Of a DNA stretch of 64,000 bases, positions 12,081 to 23,600 are shown one piece after another. Location: NCBI RefSeq assembly GCF_000801105.2, contig NC_079516.1, positions 3,224,001-3,288,000 on the forward strand. The letters run 5' to 3'. How positions within the stretch are numbered: position 1 is the first letter of the stretch; every line of letters starts with the position of its first letter. The notes under the pieces are model-generated. The model had not been told where the DNA came from. It ran no database searches and saw nothing but the letters and a program-made list of their open reading frames with translations. This DNA comes from Raphanus sativus. Taxonomy: Eukaryota; Streptophyta; Magnoliopsida; Brassicales; Brassicaceae. The position numbers were made by a program, and so were the translations under genes.

Positions 12081-13254
12081 TAGTTATCCGCGAATTCGCA
12101 TATATAAATATTGTACAAAAATATATATTATATATGAAATACCGTAAAGTAATAACTGATGAAAATTTAGTAATAAAAATATTTGCGGAATTATATATGT
12201 AATTATCATATTCATTTTTCCAACATATACTATGCATATTTTCAGACTTTTCTTCTTTTTCTTGTTATTTCTTGTTCCTTTTTATCAAATTTTTGCTAAT
12301 ATTTTCCTAATTTTTACATATTTTTTACCAAAAATCTAACAAAAATTAAGAAATGACATAACACTTTTAAATTAAAATGTAGAATTTACAAGTAAATATT
12401 TAATTTTATAATATATAAATTAGAAATTTAAAATGTGTTATACATCTAACTAGCCCAAAGTACATCTAATAATATAGTATAGTATATTGATTATTGTAAA
12501 ACGTAACTTTATTCAAACTGTTAAGTCTTTTAGAGTTATCAAGGTTTTTTCTCTTCTCTTCTAACTGTTGTTTTTTTCTTTTTCTTGTTTACTTGGCTGT
12601 ATGAGGGCTTAGCTGATCAACTGACTGATATAGTTGTTTATTCGTTAACTATGCTGATATCTCTCATTGAATATCATCATGTTATTTTCTTATTTATCAA
12701 TATATGAGAACTTATTTATGGATACGCTGTAATTTTCAAGCTTGCATGTTTGTCATATATTAGATTCTTCTTGCACATTACACGTTCTCTGCATTCTGAA
12801 CAGGGCCGGCCCAAAGAATACGTAGACCCTGTGTTGAGTTCAAATTTTTCATTTGTGTAACAGTAACTTAGAAAATTAGGACCTCAGTTGCATGTGATAT
12901 ATTTGTGTTTTGATAAATTAGGACCTTAATTGCTTTAAGAAATTTGAAAAAAAAAAGATCCAGCTTGAGATAATTCATTGGATACAACACACTTGTGGTT
13001 TACAATCCAAATAACATCCCTGATGATCATTTGGCTTTTATCTCTAGCGTTTGTGGCTTTACAATCCAAATAACAATCCAACACACTTGTGGCTCTACGC
13101 ACTTGTTGCACCGATGTTGAATTTTCTCACTACCTTGAATGTTTCAGTGTCATCAGCATATGAAATGGTAATGAGATATCCCAGACTCACAAGTAGTAAT
13201 GAATAATCTCGGGTGCAGATTCTAGCGCTAGGACTTTTACATATGACTGCAAAT
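12081..13254. other. AT-rich intergenic DNA with hAT-like terminus
   Basis: No gene is seen. At 12801 a word CAGGGCCGGCCC followed by AGACCCTGTG resembles the 5' end of another hAT-like family, but no matching right end was found. Short imperfect duplications (ACACACTTGTGG, TACAATCCAAATAACA) occur around 12975-13095. A stretch near 12246-12330 (CTTTTTCTTGTTATTT and GCTAATATTTTCCTAA) is repeated in diverged form at about 13666-13750, so both probably come from one repeat family. Confidence 0.4.
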
Positions 13255-13274
13255 GAAGGAAAGAGAGCAATATT

Positions 13275-13399
13275 GATTTTGATTCTTGACTTGCATTGTA
13301 TTGCCTCTTGCTTTCTTGTATCTCTGCATCTTTCTGTTGTTGTCTTTGTATGGTGACTGTTGTATTTTTATTTAAACGGTATTTGAAGTTTAAAAAAAA
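13275..13399 (+). mobile_element. Retroposed 125-bp fragment with poly(A) tail
   Basis: A 125-base insert ends in TTTAAAAAAAA and is flanked by perfect 20-base direct repeats (13255-13274 and 13400-13419, beginning GAAGGAAAGAGAG). A long exact target duplication plus an A-tail is the mark of LINE-machinery retroposition. The insert is T-rich and resembles an mRNA 3' UTR; its source is not recognised. Confidence 0.75.
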
Positions 13400-13419
13400 G
13401 AAGGAAAGAGAGCAATATT

Positions 13420-15199
13420 ACTATTTCTGAAATGCATATAATTATACGAAAGAAAAAGGTGTAGAGAAAATAAATACAAAGCCTCAAGTCATCATCTTTC
13501 TATCGTTTACACAGCATATAACTTTTTTTTTTGTCACAGAAAGTTAAATACTAGAAAGCAAAAGTTTAGGCCCAAAGATGGTCCAAACGTTTAGTAGAAA
13601 AGTGATATCCATCTATATCCCTAACTTTTATAATAGAGTAACTCTATTTCTACATATTTTACAGGCTTTCCTTCTTTTTCTTGTTATTTATTTTGTTTTA
13701 AATCAATTTTTTGCTAATATTTTCCTAAACTCTACATATTTTTTTGCTAAATATTTGTTTCTTTTTCTAAATAATAATAAAACCCATGCAATCAATGAAT
13801 CAAAAATTATTTTATATTTTTTAATCATAACATTATCTTATTCACTATATTATTTGACTTAATTACAAAACATTTTTAGTCAAAGCTCTCACATATTTTA
13901 TTCAATATAATTCTTCCAATCTTCAAAACATAGTTATTTATAAAATATATATGGACATTATAAGAGATTAATAATTATTATAGATACGACTATTTTTTAT
14001 ATGAAATGAAATCATTATATATATTTCTATACATTATTTTATATAGTATATAAATACAAAAAGAATTGATTAAACATTATTAGACTTTCTATAATTTTGA
14101 AAATTAGCTACCAAAAATTATTAGTTGTAATATAATTTATGTTATTTGGTAAGTGATAATAATTAGTTTAGAATTACATTTTATTTTAGAATTAGTTAAA
14201 ATAATTAAAAGTTATTAAAAGTTTCATTCATTATATCATAAATTTTATAAATATAAAAATGAATTGATCAAACGTTATTATTATTTATATAATTTCAACC
14301 AAAGTTCTAAAAAAAAATTTATATAATTTCAACCAATTTAGAACAATTTAAATCGAACTAAATCATCTAAATTAATTAAAATCGGTTAAAATCAATATAA
14401 ATATGTTAAATTAATTAATAATGCCAATATAAATCCACTAATTTTTCTAATTTCTTTTGTGTTGTATATCTAGTTTTGATAATTCACCATAATAGTTTCA
14501 GAAACAAAATTATCTGAAAAAAAAACAGTATAGTGCTTATCACTCCTTTAACAAAAATGGTAGACCGTCGTATCCGAAAATAATCAAAATATTTTTTTTT
14601 TTTGAAAAAAAACAGTCTGGGAAGCAAAAATAAATAAACAAGATATAACCTCTAAATATTGGGTTATTCACAACTCACATCAAATTATTCAAATATTTTA
14701 CCACCGGATTAACAAGAAATAAACATGTACAGAATATAATTCGGAATGAAGAACAAATTAAACGATGCACTAAACTAAATATTCTTCTGAATGCAAAATC
14801 ATTGTAGTGCTTATATTCATCGTGATCAACACAACAGTTACACCAACACAACGCAAATTAAACGATTTTAAGAAAAATAAAAATGCCAATAGTAAGAGTT
14901 AAGAATCATTAACAATTAAATACTAGAGTATATATGTTAAATCATTTCAAACACCGGCTATTCCTAAAAAAGTTTATTAAGTGCACAAAAACTATAGTAA
15001 GTGTAAATTTACAATTACAATTTTATGCATACATAAAATTAGTTGATAAATATATGAAAAAATTATGTATTGCTTATATCAAATTCTAAGAGAAATTTTA
15101 TAAAAGGGAAGGAAAATGCGAATGGATTAACATACACATGTATAAGACTGAAAAAATTGATTACTGCATTTTCAAAAATAATGAAGCCAAATTGTAGTT
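13420..15199. other. Very AT-rich intergenic DNA
   Basis: About 1.8 kb dominated by A/T runs. An open frame of 94 codons at 13578-13862 has the Phe/Leu/Tyr/Asn composition expected of random AT-rich sequence and is not believed. No gene, RNA or bounded element is recognised; the stretch is probably old transposon debris. Confidence 0.5.
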
Positions 15200-15210
15200 G
15201 CTTGTTAGTA

Positions 15211-15449
15211 TTTTTTTTTTTTGTTTAACCCGGGGGTATCCCAGGCCCAGAAGACCCAGACTAATCCCCAAGGGGAAGGAATGCCCACGGATAGACGCCC
15301 CTCCCAGTTTTTCAAATGGGCCGAAAGCATGGCCCATATCCGTGTGGGTAACAAGAGCGTTGCAAGGTAGTTCCCTCCGGCGTGGATCGAACCCCCTACC
15401 TGGGTGCAGGCGGGGACCCGTCCTAACCATTGGGCTACAACGTCTTGTC
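15211..15449 (-). mobile_element. tRNA-derived SINE, about 235 bp, minus orientation
   Basis: On the minus strand it opens with a tRNA-like head holding a polymerase III A box (TAGCCCAATGGTTAGG) and a perfect B box (GGTTCGATCC). A GC-rich body follows (GGGCCATGC, CTGGGTCTTCTGGGCC) and it ends in an A-rich tail (the T-run from 15211 on the plus strand). It is bracketed by a 16-base duplication, GCTTGTTAGTATTTTT at 15200-15215 and 15450-15465; the first copy runs into the tail. The perfect duplication and intact promoter boxes suggest a fairly recent insertion. Confidence 0.88.
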
Positions 15450-15465
15450 GCTTGTTAGTATTTTT

Positions 15466-16097
15466 AGGAAGTGAAGAAAGAAGAAGAATAAACAAAAACT
15501 ACAAATGTGTTCCAAAAAAAAAAAAAAAAAACTACAACTATTGCTTTGGATTCAACTCATCTTTAATACAAATCAAACTTAAAACAAGCAGAGATAACGA
15601 ACAAAAGAAAATGCATAGTGGTTGTTTGACATTGATATTCATTTTTGTAACCTCAAAACTTTATTCTTTACAACACTATTATCCTTTTGTGACTAGCACA
15701 GCACTCATGTGTCTCTGTCCGTACATTTAATGTTATTCGTTTTTTCTCTTTTCTGCTGTTACTCTTTTAATCATGTTTCCCATATGTGGAATTATATATT
15801 TTGTATTGTACTGGTTGGATTTTTATTCAAAACTAAGCATTAATAGAAATTTGAATATTAGCTACCTCGTTAAATTATCTTACTCCGCTGTAAAAAGTTT
15901 AAAATATATGAATACATTTTAGGAATACGAATATACGGAAATAAATGTCTTAAAACCATATTAAGTAATTATTAAATGTCTATAAAACACAAACGCTATT
16001 ATTATTACAACCCCTTTCTATCTCTCTCGAATCCCACTGCTTTGCTTTTCCGCTTCTCTCTCTCTCTGCTTTCATTCATCTCCTCTCTCTCTCTCCG
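15466..16097 (+). promoter_or_regulatory. Upstream region and CT-rich leader of the RCC1-repeat gene
   Basis: AT-rich DNA followed by a leader with long (CT)n runs at 16050-16095 just before the start codon. A 17-base A-run lies near 15515-15530. CT-rich leaders are common in plant genes. No other gene is visible. Confidence 0.4.
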
Positions 16098-18460
16098 ATG
16101 GTTTCAGCTACTTCAGTCATAGCCTGGTCTGTTACTCTTCACTCCACTTCTTAAAGTTTCGATTTTTTTTCCGTCACTTTTGTTAAAACTTTGGCCTTTC
16201 TCTCTCTCTTACCATCTTTATTTTTTTTTATTTTTTGTAATATTTTGGCAGGGGCTCAGGAGAAGATGGGCAACTAGGAATTGGTAGCAACGAAGAAAAG
16301 GAATGGGCTTGTGTCGTTGAAGCTCTCGAGCCTTACTCTGTTTCCTCCGTTGTCTCTGGTAGCCGTAACTCCCTCGCCATTTGCCATGATGGCTCGGTAA
16401 TATTATCATAACATTTTGGGGTCTTAATCCTAAAAATGATATTTTCTCTGTGTTTTAATTGGTCTCTGTTACATTCAGGGATAATATTTCTATCCAAAGA
16501 AATGGGCTTTTTTTTTATATTTTGATTTATTTATAAGCTCTTGTAAGATTTGAATCTTGATTTAGTAGTCTGGTCTGCTTATCATGGAACTGGTCCTCTT
16601 ATTTCAGTAGTTTTGAGTGGCTAAATTCAAGGTTTAGTAAGTTGAGAGACTTGAGTGTTAAAAATCTCTAACTTCAAAACTGATACAGATGTTTACATGG
16701 GGTTGGAATCAAAAAGGAACATTAGGACACCCACCGGAGACAAAGACAGAAAATGTTCCTAGTCGAGTTAAGGCTCTTGCCAATGTCAAGATCACTCAGG
16801 TCTCATCATCTTCTTTCTTTCTCTCTGCTATTTTTTTATCAAATGGAGCTACCAGTTTTACCATTGAATGAATGTGTTATCTAATGGATGATGATGATAG
16901 GCAGCAATTGGTGGTTGGCATTGTTTAGCTGTTGATGATCAAGGCCGAGCCTATGCGTGGGGTAACTACCACTTTAATGCTATTTTGTTTTCTTTCTCTC
17001 TATCTGTTTCGTTTGGTGGTGAGTCTAATTAGTCATTATTATAAAAAAATGATGATGGAAAATACACGTAGGTGGGAATGAATATGGACAGTGTGGTGAA
17101 GAGCCTCTAAAAGACGAGATGGGCAGACCCATGAGAAGAGATATTGTCATCCCTAAGCGTTGTGCCCCTAAACTCACGGTCCGACAGGTATAACCAACAC
17201 GTGTTCTTAAATATCTCTTTGTCTCTTCCTCAATGTTTATATGTGGATGATACTAATCCATCTTTCTTTATACAGGTAGCTGCAGGTGGTACTCACTCAA
17301 TGGTTCTGACACGTGATGGTCACGTGTGGACTTGGGGTCAGCCCTGGCCTCCTGGTGACATGTATAGAGAAGATTCAAAGCTCACACAACAAAGCCATTT
17401 TGTGCATTCTTTGGTTTTAAACGTTGAGTTTTGTTTTGTTTTTTTTTTGTAGAAAACAGATATTTGTTCCGGTGAGAGTTCAAGGTCTTGAGAATGTGCG
17501 TCTTATTGCTGTTGGAGCGTTTCATAACCTGGCTCTTGAAGAAGATGGGAGGCTAATGGCATGGGGTAATAACGAGTATGGACAACTTGGAACCGGTGAT
17601 ACACAGCCAACACCTCATCCTGTTCCTGTCCAAGGCCTTGATGGTCTCACTTTGGTTTGTTTTTTCTTTCTCTTGATTCATTTTCCACAAAAAGCCGTAG
17701 GCTTCAACAACTTATCTCTCTCTTTGGTCGCAATTTAAGGTTGATATTGCTGCGGGTGGATGGCATTCAACGGCTTTAACCGATAAAGGAGAGGTATTAG
17801 AACTCATCTACTTCTTATTCTCACCATTGTGCTAGCTATAGATCCTCATTTTCATCTGCTTGGTCTTGTAATTTCTTGTAGGTGTATGGATGGGGAAGAG
17901 GAGAACATGGAAGACTAGGGTTTGGTGACAATGACAAGAGCAGCAAAATGGTTCCACAGAAAGTTACTCTTCTAGATGATGAAGATATCATTCAGGTAGT
18001 AGAAAGCCTTAAAACTTGAATGATCTTGAGAATCTCTTAAAAGAGATGAAGTATTAAAAACTTTTAGTGACCAATAATCTTTTTTTTACAAAATAGGTTT
18101 CTTGCGGTGGAACACATTCAGTTGCTTTGACAAGAGATGGCAGAATCTTCTCGGTTAGTACATTCCTTGAACACCAAGAAACTCTCTTTTAGCTCTACTC
18201 CAAAAAACAAAGAGAGATTCATTCTTCTGATTATGATTTGTCTATTGTGATATCAGTTTGGTAGAGGAGATCATGGAAGACTTGGTTATGGAAGGAAAGT
18301 AACAACGGGACAGCCATTGGAGTTGCCTATAAAGATTCCTCCACCTGAAGGAACCTTGAATCATGCTGATGAAGAAGAAGGGAAATGGTTGGCTACATCG
18401 ATTGCTTGCGGTGGCCGCCACACTCTTGCCATCGTTGAATGGAAGTCCGATGATATTTGA
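16098..18460 (+). CDS. RCC1-repeat (seven-bladed propeller) protein
   Basis: Eleven exons (16098-16126, 16252-16396, 16689-16799, 16901-16961, 17072-17187, 17276-17361, 17453-17654, 17740-17793, 17882-17995, 18097-18153, 18257-18460) join in frame to 392 residues. The whole protein is RCC1 repeats: WGSGEDGQLGIGS, WGWNQKGTLGHPP, AWGGNEYGQCGEE, TWGQPWPPGD, AWGNNEYGQLGTGD, GWGRGEHGRLGFGD and FGRGDHGRLGYGR. Each is followed by a CGG.HS.AL-type strand such as VSCGGTHSVALTRDG. The fold is a beta-propeller, in this family used for chromatin binding, nucleotide exchange or scaffolding; UVR8 is the best-known plant member. No extra domain is attached, so the partner is unknown. The length matches the Arabidopsis gene I recall here (At3g02510). 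A 29-base first exon and several two-base codon splits are conserved-looking. No defect. Confidence 0.93.
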
Positions 18461-19025
18461 TCGTTTATTAATCTCTATGGTCACAGAACAAGTTACCAAG
18501 AGAAGAAACAAATATTGATTCATAGGAATAAAGACAAAAGGAGAGTAATGTTTTATAAGAAGGGGATCTCATTTCTTATAACTTTTTCCCCTATAAATAA
18601 TCTTTAGATTTAATTAAACTTTGATTTCATCCAGGTATTTTTGTTTCAAATATATAAATTTGATCATCCAATATTTTACTAGACTAGTTTTTGCTTATAT
18701 AGTGGTTTACTAATATAATCTAATATTCTTATTGAATCCTCCCTTTTCAAGTTTTCTTACCTTCATGTTTGTAATAATGTTCACAATTAAAAAAAAAACA
18801 GATATTTTATATGGAGAAAATTACATAAAAATCAGGGAAATAACATCAGAAACAGCAGGAATGAGAATTAAAAACCCTCCCAAATTTATTAAATTTTTTT
18901 TTAACAAAATCTATTAAATATATAAATTAAAACCCCTTCCAAAATTACCCAAAAAAAAACACTTCCAACTTTATTAAATAACTCAAAAGAGAGGAGGATG
19001 TATTAGAAATTAAAATTGAAAGTTG
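18461..19025. other. Intergenic DNA, left edge of the duplicated LEA-SAMDC block
   Basis: AT-rich. From about 18825 the sequence (AACATCAGAAACAGCAGGAA, then an AAGAGAGGA word) matches 27265-27360 in diverged form, marking the left edge of the duplicated block. Nothing else is recognised. Confidence 0.5.
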
Positions 19026-19458
19026 TCAATGGTTCTTGTTCAGGCCAGTTTTGTCCTTGACCACATCAGCAGCTCCTTGTGCCTTCTGCTTCATCTGCTG
19101 TCCAGCCTGCGATTCACAGTTTACGGTCAGGACAGTATAAGGTTTTTTTGTGTGTGTGTATATATACATGTTTTGGTCTAATTTTTAGTAGTGTTCTTTA
19201 AAGAGGAGAGATTGAGAAAACTAACATGTTGCATGGAGTCTTGAGCTGAAGCAGCAGCATCTTTGGCCTTGTCCATAAGACCACTTGCCTTCTCCTACAT
19301 TTGACAAACCCCGTTTAGTGAAAAGAAGACAATGCATTTACATTCTCCCATAGGTTTGTATATCAACATGTATAACAAACAATCAGACTGCAAGAGTTAA
19401 CCTTAGTCTGGCCAGTGGCTTGCCCGGCTTGGTAGCTTAGGTTTTGCTTGTCTGACAT
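19026..19458 (-). CDS. KIN/COR6.6-type ABA-responsive LEA protein, copy 1
   Basis: Small hydrophilic stress protein that accumulates under ABA, drought, cold or seed maturation and is thought to protect proteins and membranes. Three minus-strand exons (19458-19402, 19294-19226, 19106-19026) encode 68 residues with no cysteine. It starts MSDKQNLSYQAGQATGQTK and continues with Ala/Lys-rich amphipathic stretches (EKASGLMDKAKDAAASAQDS and AGQQMKQKAQGAADVVKDKT) ending GLNKNH. Both introns are phase 0. By sequence and order it corresponds to Arabidopsis At3g02480. A near-identical copy lies 8.3 kb away at 27371-27827. Differences between the copies include Lys versus Arg in MDKAKDA/MDRAKDA and the last residue (His versus Thr). 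Both copies are intact. Confidence 0.93.
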
Positions 19459-19553
19459 TTTCTTTTTCTCTCTCTTTTTGCTTAGAACTTAATCTTGATG
19501 CTTTGATTGGTTGTTTTGTGTGTGATGATGTAAGAATGTTGAGTGTTTGATTG

Positions 19554-19650
19554 CTATTTATAACCCAGAGGGACGTGATTGGGTGTCTCCACGTGTTGAG
19601 CCACGAGGATTGGTCCGAGAATGTTGCATCCGTCGGTACGTGGCGCATTT
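19554..19650 (-). promoter_or_regulatory. ABA-type promoter of LEA copy 1
   Basis: Reading upstream on the minus strand, a TATA box (TTATAAATA) lies at about 19555-19563. A G-box CACGTG follows at 19590-19595, and the word ACGTGGC on the plus strand lies at 19638-19644. G-box and ACGTGGC are the standard ABA-response elements bound by ABF/AREB bZIP factors; two together usually make a working ABA unit. Function is inferred from the motif pair and the gene product. Confidence 0.65.
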
Positions 19651-20079
19651 TACGTGTTAGTTTACCATTTGACCAGGACATAAAAGGCTTTTACGTACTT
19701 GGTTTTGCTCGATCTGTGATCCGGAAAACTAGTCAAGTGATTCATCTTTCTAGGAAAATCACACATCATTTCATCTCAACCAGCTTCTCATAAAGCAGTG
19801 GGCGCTTGTTGGATGTTCCTCTACTGGTAGTTGTTGTATTTGTATGCAAGTGCAACTTGTTATGTTCTAAACTTGGAGTTCAATATCTTGCAATGCGCGC
19901 ACCTTAAAAGACAGTATTAAAAGGCCATAAATCATAATAGCAAACATAATAGTCTTACATTGTATTATTTTAAAACCCAAATTTATAAAGTACGAATACA
20001 CAACAACGTACATGCTTGAGAAGGAACTTCCCAAGTCATTATTCATTATTAATAAAACAAAGCAAAAACTAAATGAAAA

Positions 20080-20220
20080 GCTCAAATGTCCTCTCTCTGC
20101 ATCCGTCATCTTCCAAGTCTACACTGATCTCTGGCTTGAACGCGTTCGCTCCAAATCTCGAGTGCACAGCCACAGAGGTCAGAGGATTGCTTTGGCCCAA
20201 AGCAAGATAAGAAACGCAGG
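20080..20220 (-). pseudogene. 3' fragment of SAM decarboxylase from the duplicated block
   Basis: On the minus strand this reads SVAVHSRFGANAFKPEISVD then [12 protein letters not shown], against [20 protein letters not shown] and [12 protein letters not shown] in the intact gene at 28782-28890. Only about 35 codons survive; the 5' side breaks off near 20220 and no further SAMDC sequence follows. The fragment lies behind LEA copy 1 at the same relative position as the intact SAMDC behind LEA copy 2, so it is a relic of block duplication and not a retrocopy. Confidence 0.88.
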
Positions 20221-20631
20221 ATAAGAAATTGAATCAAATGAATTGTTGTTTAATTGTGGAATCAAAACACTTGTTAATTCAAAAATAAGAAAACTAAAAC
20301 AGTTTTAAAACTTTTCAAAAACATGGAAAAACAAAGGGGATTTTTGTATTGCAAGACTGATTTAAACATAAGTGTAATACTACAAATGAAACTTACAATC
20401 TCTAACAATTTAAAAGACAGGATGTAATGTTTTATTTGTTTCCAATTTTATGTTTCTATTTATCAATCAAGTAATATAAAAATTTCCTTAAACCTTTTGT
20501 CAAAAAACAAATTCCTTAAAACTCTAATTTGTTTAAATTTATAACAAAGTTTAAACAAAAAGTTATGTTCAAAAATATATACAATATAAAAAGCATAGAA
20601 ATACAAAAGAGAAAATTTTATTGCAAGACTA
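20221..20631. other. Spacer between SAMDC fragment and satellite array
   Basis: AT-rich with A-runs. No gene or bounded element is seen. Confidence 0.4.
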
Positions 20632-23600
20632 ATTATGAAAAATTAGAATGATTCCTATATAGCATGAAAGATAGTTTATAATACATTAATTCAAATGTAA
20701 AATGTGGTTTGAAAATTTTAAACTAAAGTGAAGAGTATAAACTTCAGTATATAGATCATTTACCGAAAACTTAATATTTTTGAAGGAGTTAACCCAAGGA
20801 TTTTGAAAAAAATTCAAAAAAATATGAAAATCTGGTTTTAGATCTTTTTTTCTCAAGGAGAAGATTTCATCACCATATCCTCTTTTTATGGAAAGAGGTG
20901 TTTCCTCGTACTCGTTGCCGAGTGTATGCTTCAGTATCTTCATCAGTTTGTATTCTTGTGTAGCGGTCTCCACGGGACCTGAAGATACGATCAAGATCGC
21001 TTCGGTGGTTTTCGTAGATGAAATCTGTACTTCAACGTCACTTTTTGTGACTATTTTCATGCTGTCCGACGTTGTCGTGAAGGCTCCTCCGACACATTCA
21101 AGCATCGTCTTGAATCCGCTGTCATCTTCACTTGAAGATCTATCATGTTTAACTTATTTATCTGTTTCAGTTTATGTTTATTGCCAAAGAGGATGTATAA
21201 TTCCCTCTTATTATTGTACCGCAGAAATTTGAGTTTGAATGAAATCAAGTTTGTGTTCAAAAAAAAATAATACTAATTCCATGATGTAGGCAGTATATGA
21301 AATTTTACAAAATAAATATTAAAAAATTAGAATGATTCCTATATACCATGAAATATAGTTTAGCATACATTAATTCAAATGTAGAATGTGGTTTAAAAAT
21401 TTTAAACTAAAGTGAAGAGAATAAACTTCAATATATAAAGCATTTACCGAAAACTCAATATTTTTGAAGGGGTTAACCAACGGATTTTGAAAAAATTTCA
21501 AAAATATGAAAATCTGGTTTTAGTGTATACTTTCATCGAGCACTGACATAAGATGATAGTCAAAGAATTTAGAACCTCTGTTGTCTCCGTTTCTCTAGAT
21601 AATGAAGATTTTAAAATGCTAATCCAATAGATGTAGGCAGTATATGAAATTTTACTAAAATAAATATTAAAAAATTAGAATGATTCCTATATATCATGAA
21701 AGATAGTTTAGAATGCATTAATTCAAATGTAGAATGTGGTTCGAAATTTTTAAACAAAATTAAAGAGTATAAACTTCAGTATATAAAGCATTTACCGAAA
21801 ACTCATGATTTTAGAAGGGGGTTAACCCACAGATTTTGGAAAAATTTCAAAAATATGAAAATCTTGTTTTAATGTATAGTTTCATCGAGCACTAACATAA
21901 GATGATGGTCAAAGAGTTTAGAGTCTTTGTTGCCTCCGTTTCTCTAGATAATGAAGATTTTATAATGCTAATTCCATTGATCTAGGCAGTTAATGAAATT
22001 TTAGTAAACTAAATATTAAAAATTAGAATGATTCCTACATGCCATGAAATATAGTTTAGATTCTTTAGAATACATTAATTCAAATGTAGAATGTGGTTTA
22101 AAATTTTTAAACTAAAGTGAAGAGTATAAACTGGAGTATATAGAGCATTTACTGAAAACTCATTATTTTAGAAGGGGCTAACCCACGGATTTTGAAAAAA
22201 TTTCAAAAATATGAAAATCAGGTTTTAGTGTATAGTTTCATCGAACACTGACATAAGATGATGGCCAAAGAGTTTAGAACCTCTGTTGTCTCCGTTTCTC
22301 TAGATAATGAAGATTTTATAATGCTAATTCAATTGATGTAGGCAGTATATGAAATTTTACTAAAATAAATATAAAAAATTAGAATGATTCCTAAATACCA
22401 TGAAAGATAGTTTAAAATACATTAATTAAAATGTAGAATGTGGTTTGAAATTTTAAAAAAAAATTGAAGAGTATAAACTTCAGTATATAGAGCATTTACC
22501 GAAAACTCATTATTTTAGAAGGGGTTTACCCACGGATTTTGGAAAAATTTCAAAAATATGAAAATCTTGTTTTAGTGTATAGTTTTATCTAGCACTGACA
22601 TAAGATGATGGTCAAAGAGTTTAGAACCTTTGTAGTCTCCGTTTCTCTAGATAATTAAAATTTTATAATGCTAATTCCATTGATCTAGGCAGTATATGAA
22701 ATTTTACTAAACTAAATATTAAAAAATTAGCATGATTCCTATATATCATGAAAGATAGTTTAGAATACATTAATTTAAATGTTGAATTTGATTCGAACTT
22801 TTTAAACTAAAGTAAAGAGTATAAACTTCAGTATATAGAGCATTTACCGAAAACTCAATATTTTTGAAGGAGTTAACCCACGGATTTTGAAAAAAATTGA
22901 AAAATATGAAAATCTGGTTTTAGTGTATAGTTTCATCGAGCACTTACATAAGATGATGGTCAAAGAGTTTAGAGCCTATGATGTCTCCGTTTCTCTAGAT
23001 AATGAAGATTTTATAATGCTAATTCCACTAATCTAGGCAGTATATGAAATTTAGTAAACTAAATATTAAAAAATTAGAATTATTCATGTATACCATGAAA
23101 GATAGTTTAGAATACATTAATTCAAATGTAGAATGTGGTTTGAAAATTTTAAAACTAAAGTGAAGAGTATAAACTTCAGTATATAGATCATTTACCGAAA
23201 ACTCATATTTTTTAAAAGGTTAACCCACAGATTTGAAAAAAATTCAAAAATATGAAAATCTTGGTTTTAGTGTATAGTTTCATCGAGCACTAACATAAGA
23301 TGATGGTCAAAGAGTTTAGAACCTATTGTTTTCCGTTTCTCTAGATAATGAAGTTTTTTATATTGCAAATTCCACTAATCTAGGCAGTATATGAAATTTT
23401 AGTAAACTAAATATTAAAAAATAAGAATGATTCTTATATACCATGAAAGATAGTTTAGAATACATTAATTCAAATGTAGAATGTGGTTTGAAATTTTTAA
23501 ACTAAAGTGAAGAGTATAAACTTCAGTATACAAAGCATTTACCGAAAACTCAATATTTTTGAAGGGGTTAACCCACGGATTTTGAAAATATTTTAAAAAT

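Larger units (their letters stand above)
18825..20220. repeat. Proximal copy of a duplicated LEA-SAMDC block
   Basis: This segment (LEA gene, its promoter, the intergenic spacer and a shard of SAM decarboxylase coding sequence) is a diverged copy of 27265-28905. Matching landmarks in the same order are the 3' flank of the LEA gene, three exons, the CTCCACGTGTTGAG promoter word, an AACCAGCTTCTCA word, TGCAAGTGCAACTTG, the ATTCATTATTAA spacer and the SAMDC 3' coding end. The distal copy has about 165 extra bases (near 28170-28340) before TGCAACTTG. The two copies flank the 348-bp satellite array. Confidence 0.85.

Noticed and set aside
13578..13862. 94-codon hydrophobic open frame
   Set aside because: Phe/Leu/Tyr/Asn composition is what random AT-rich DNA gives; no start context, introns or family.
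15404..15730. Open frame running out of the 15.2-kb SINE
   Set aside because: Begins inside the SINE and continues into A-rich flank; it is retroposon sequence, not a gene.
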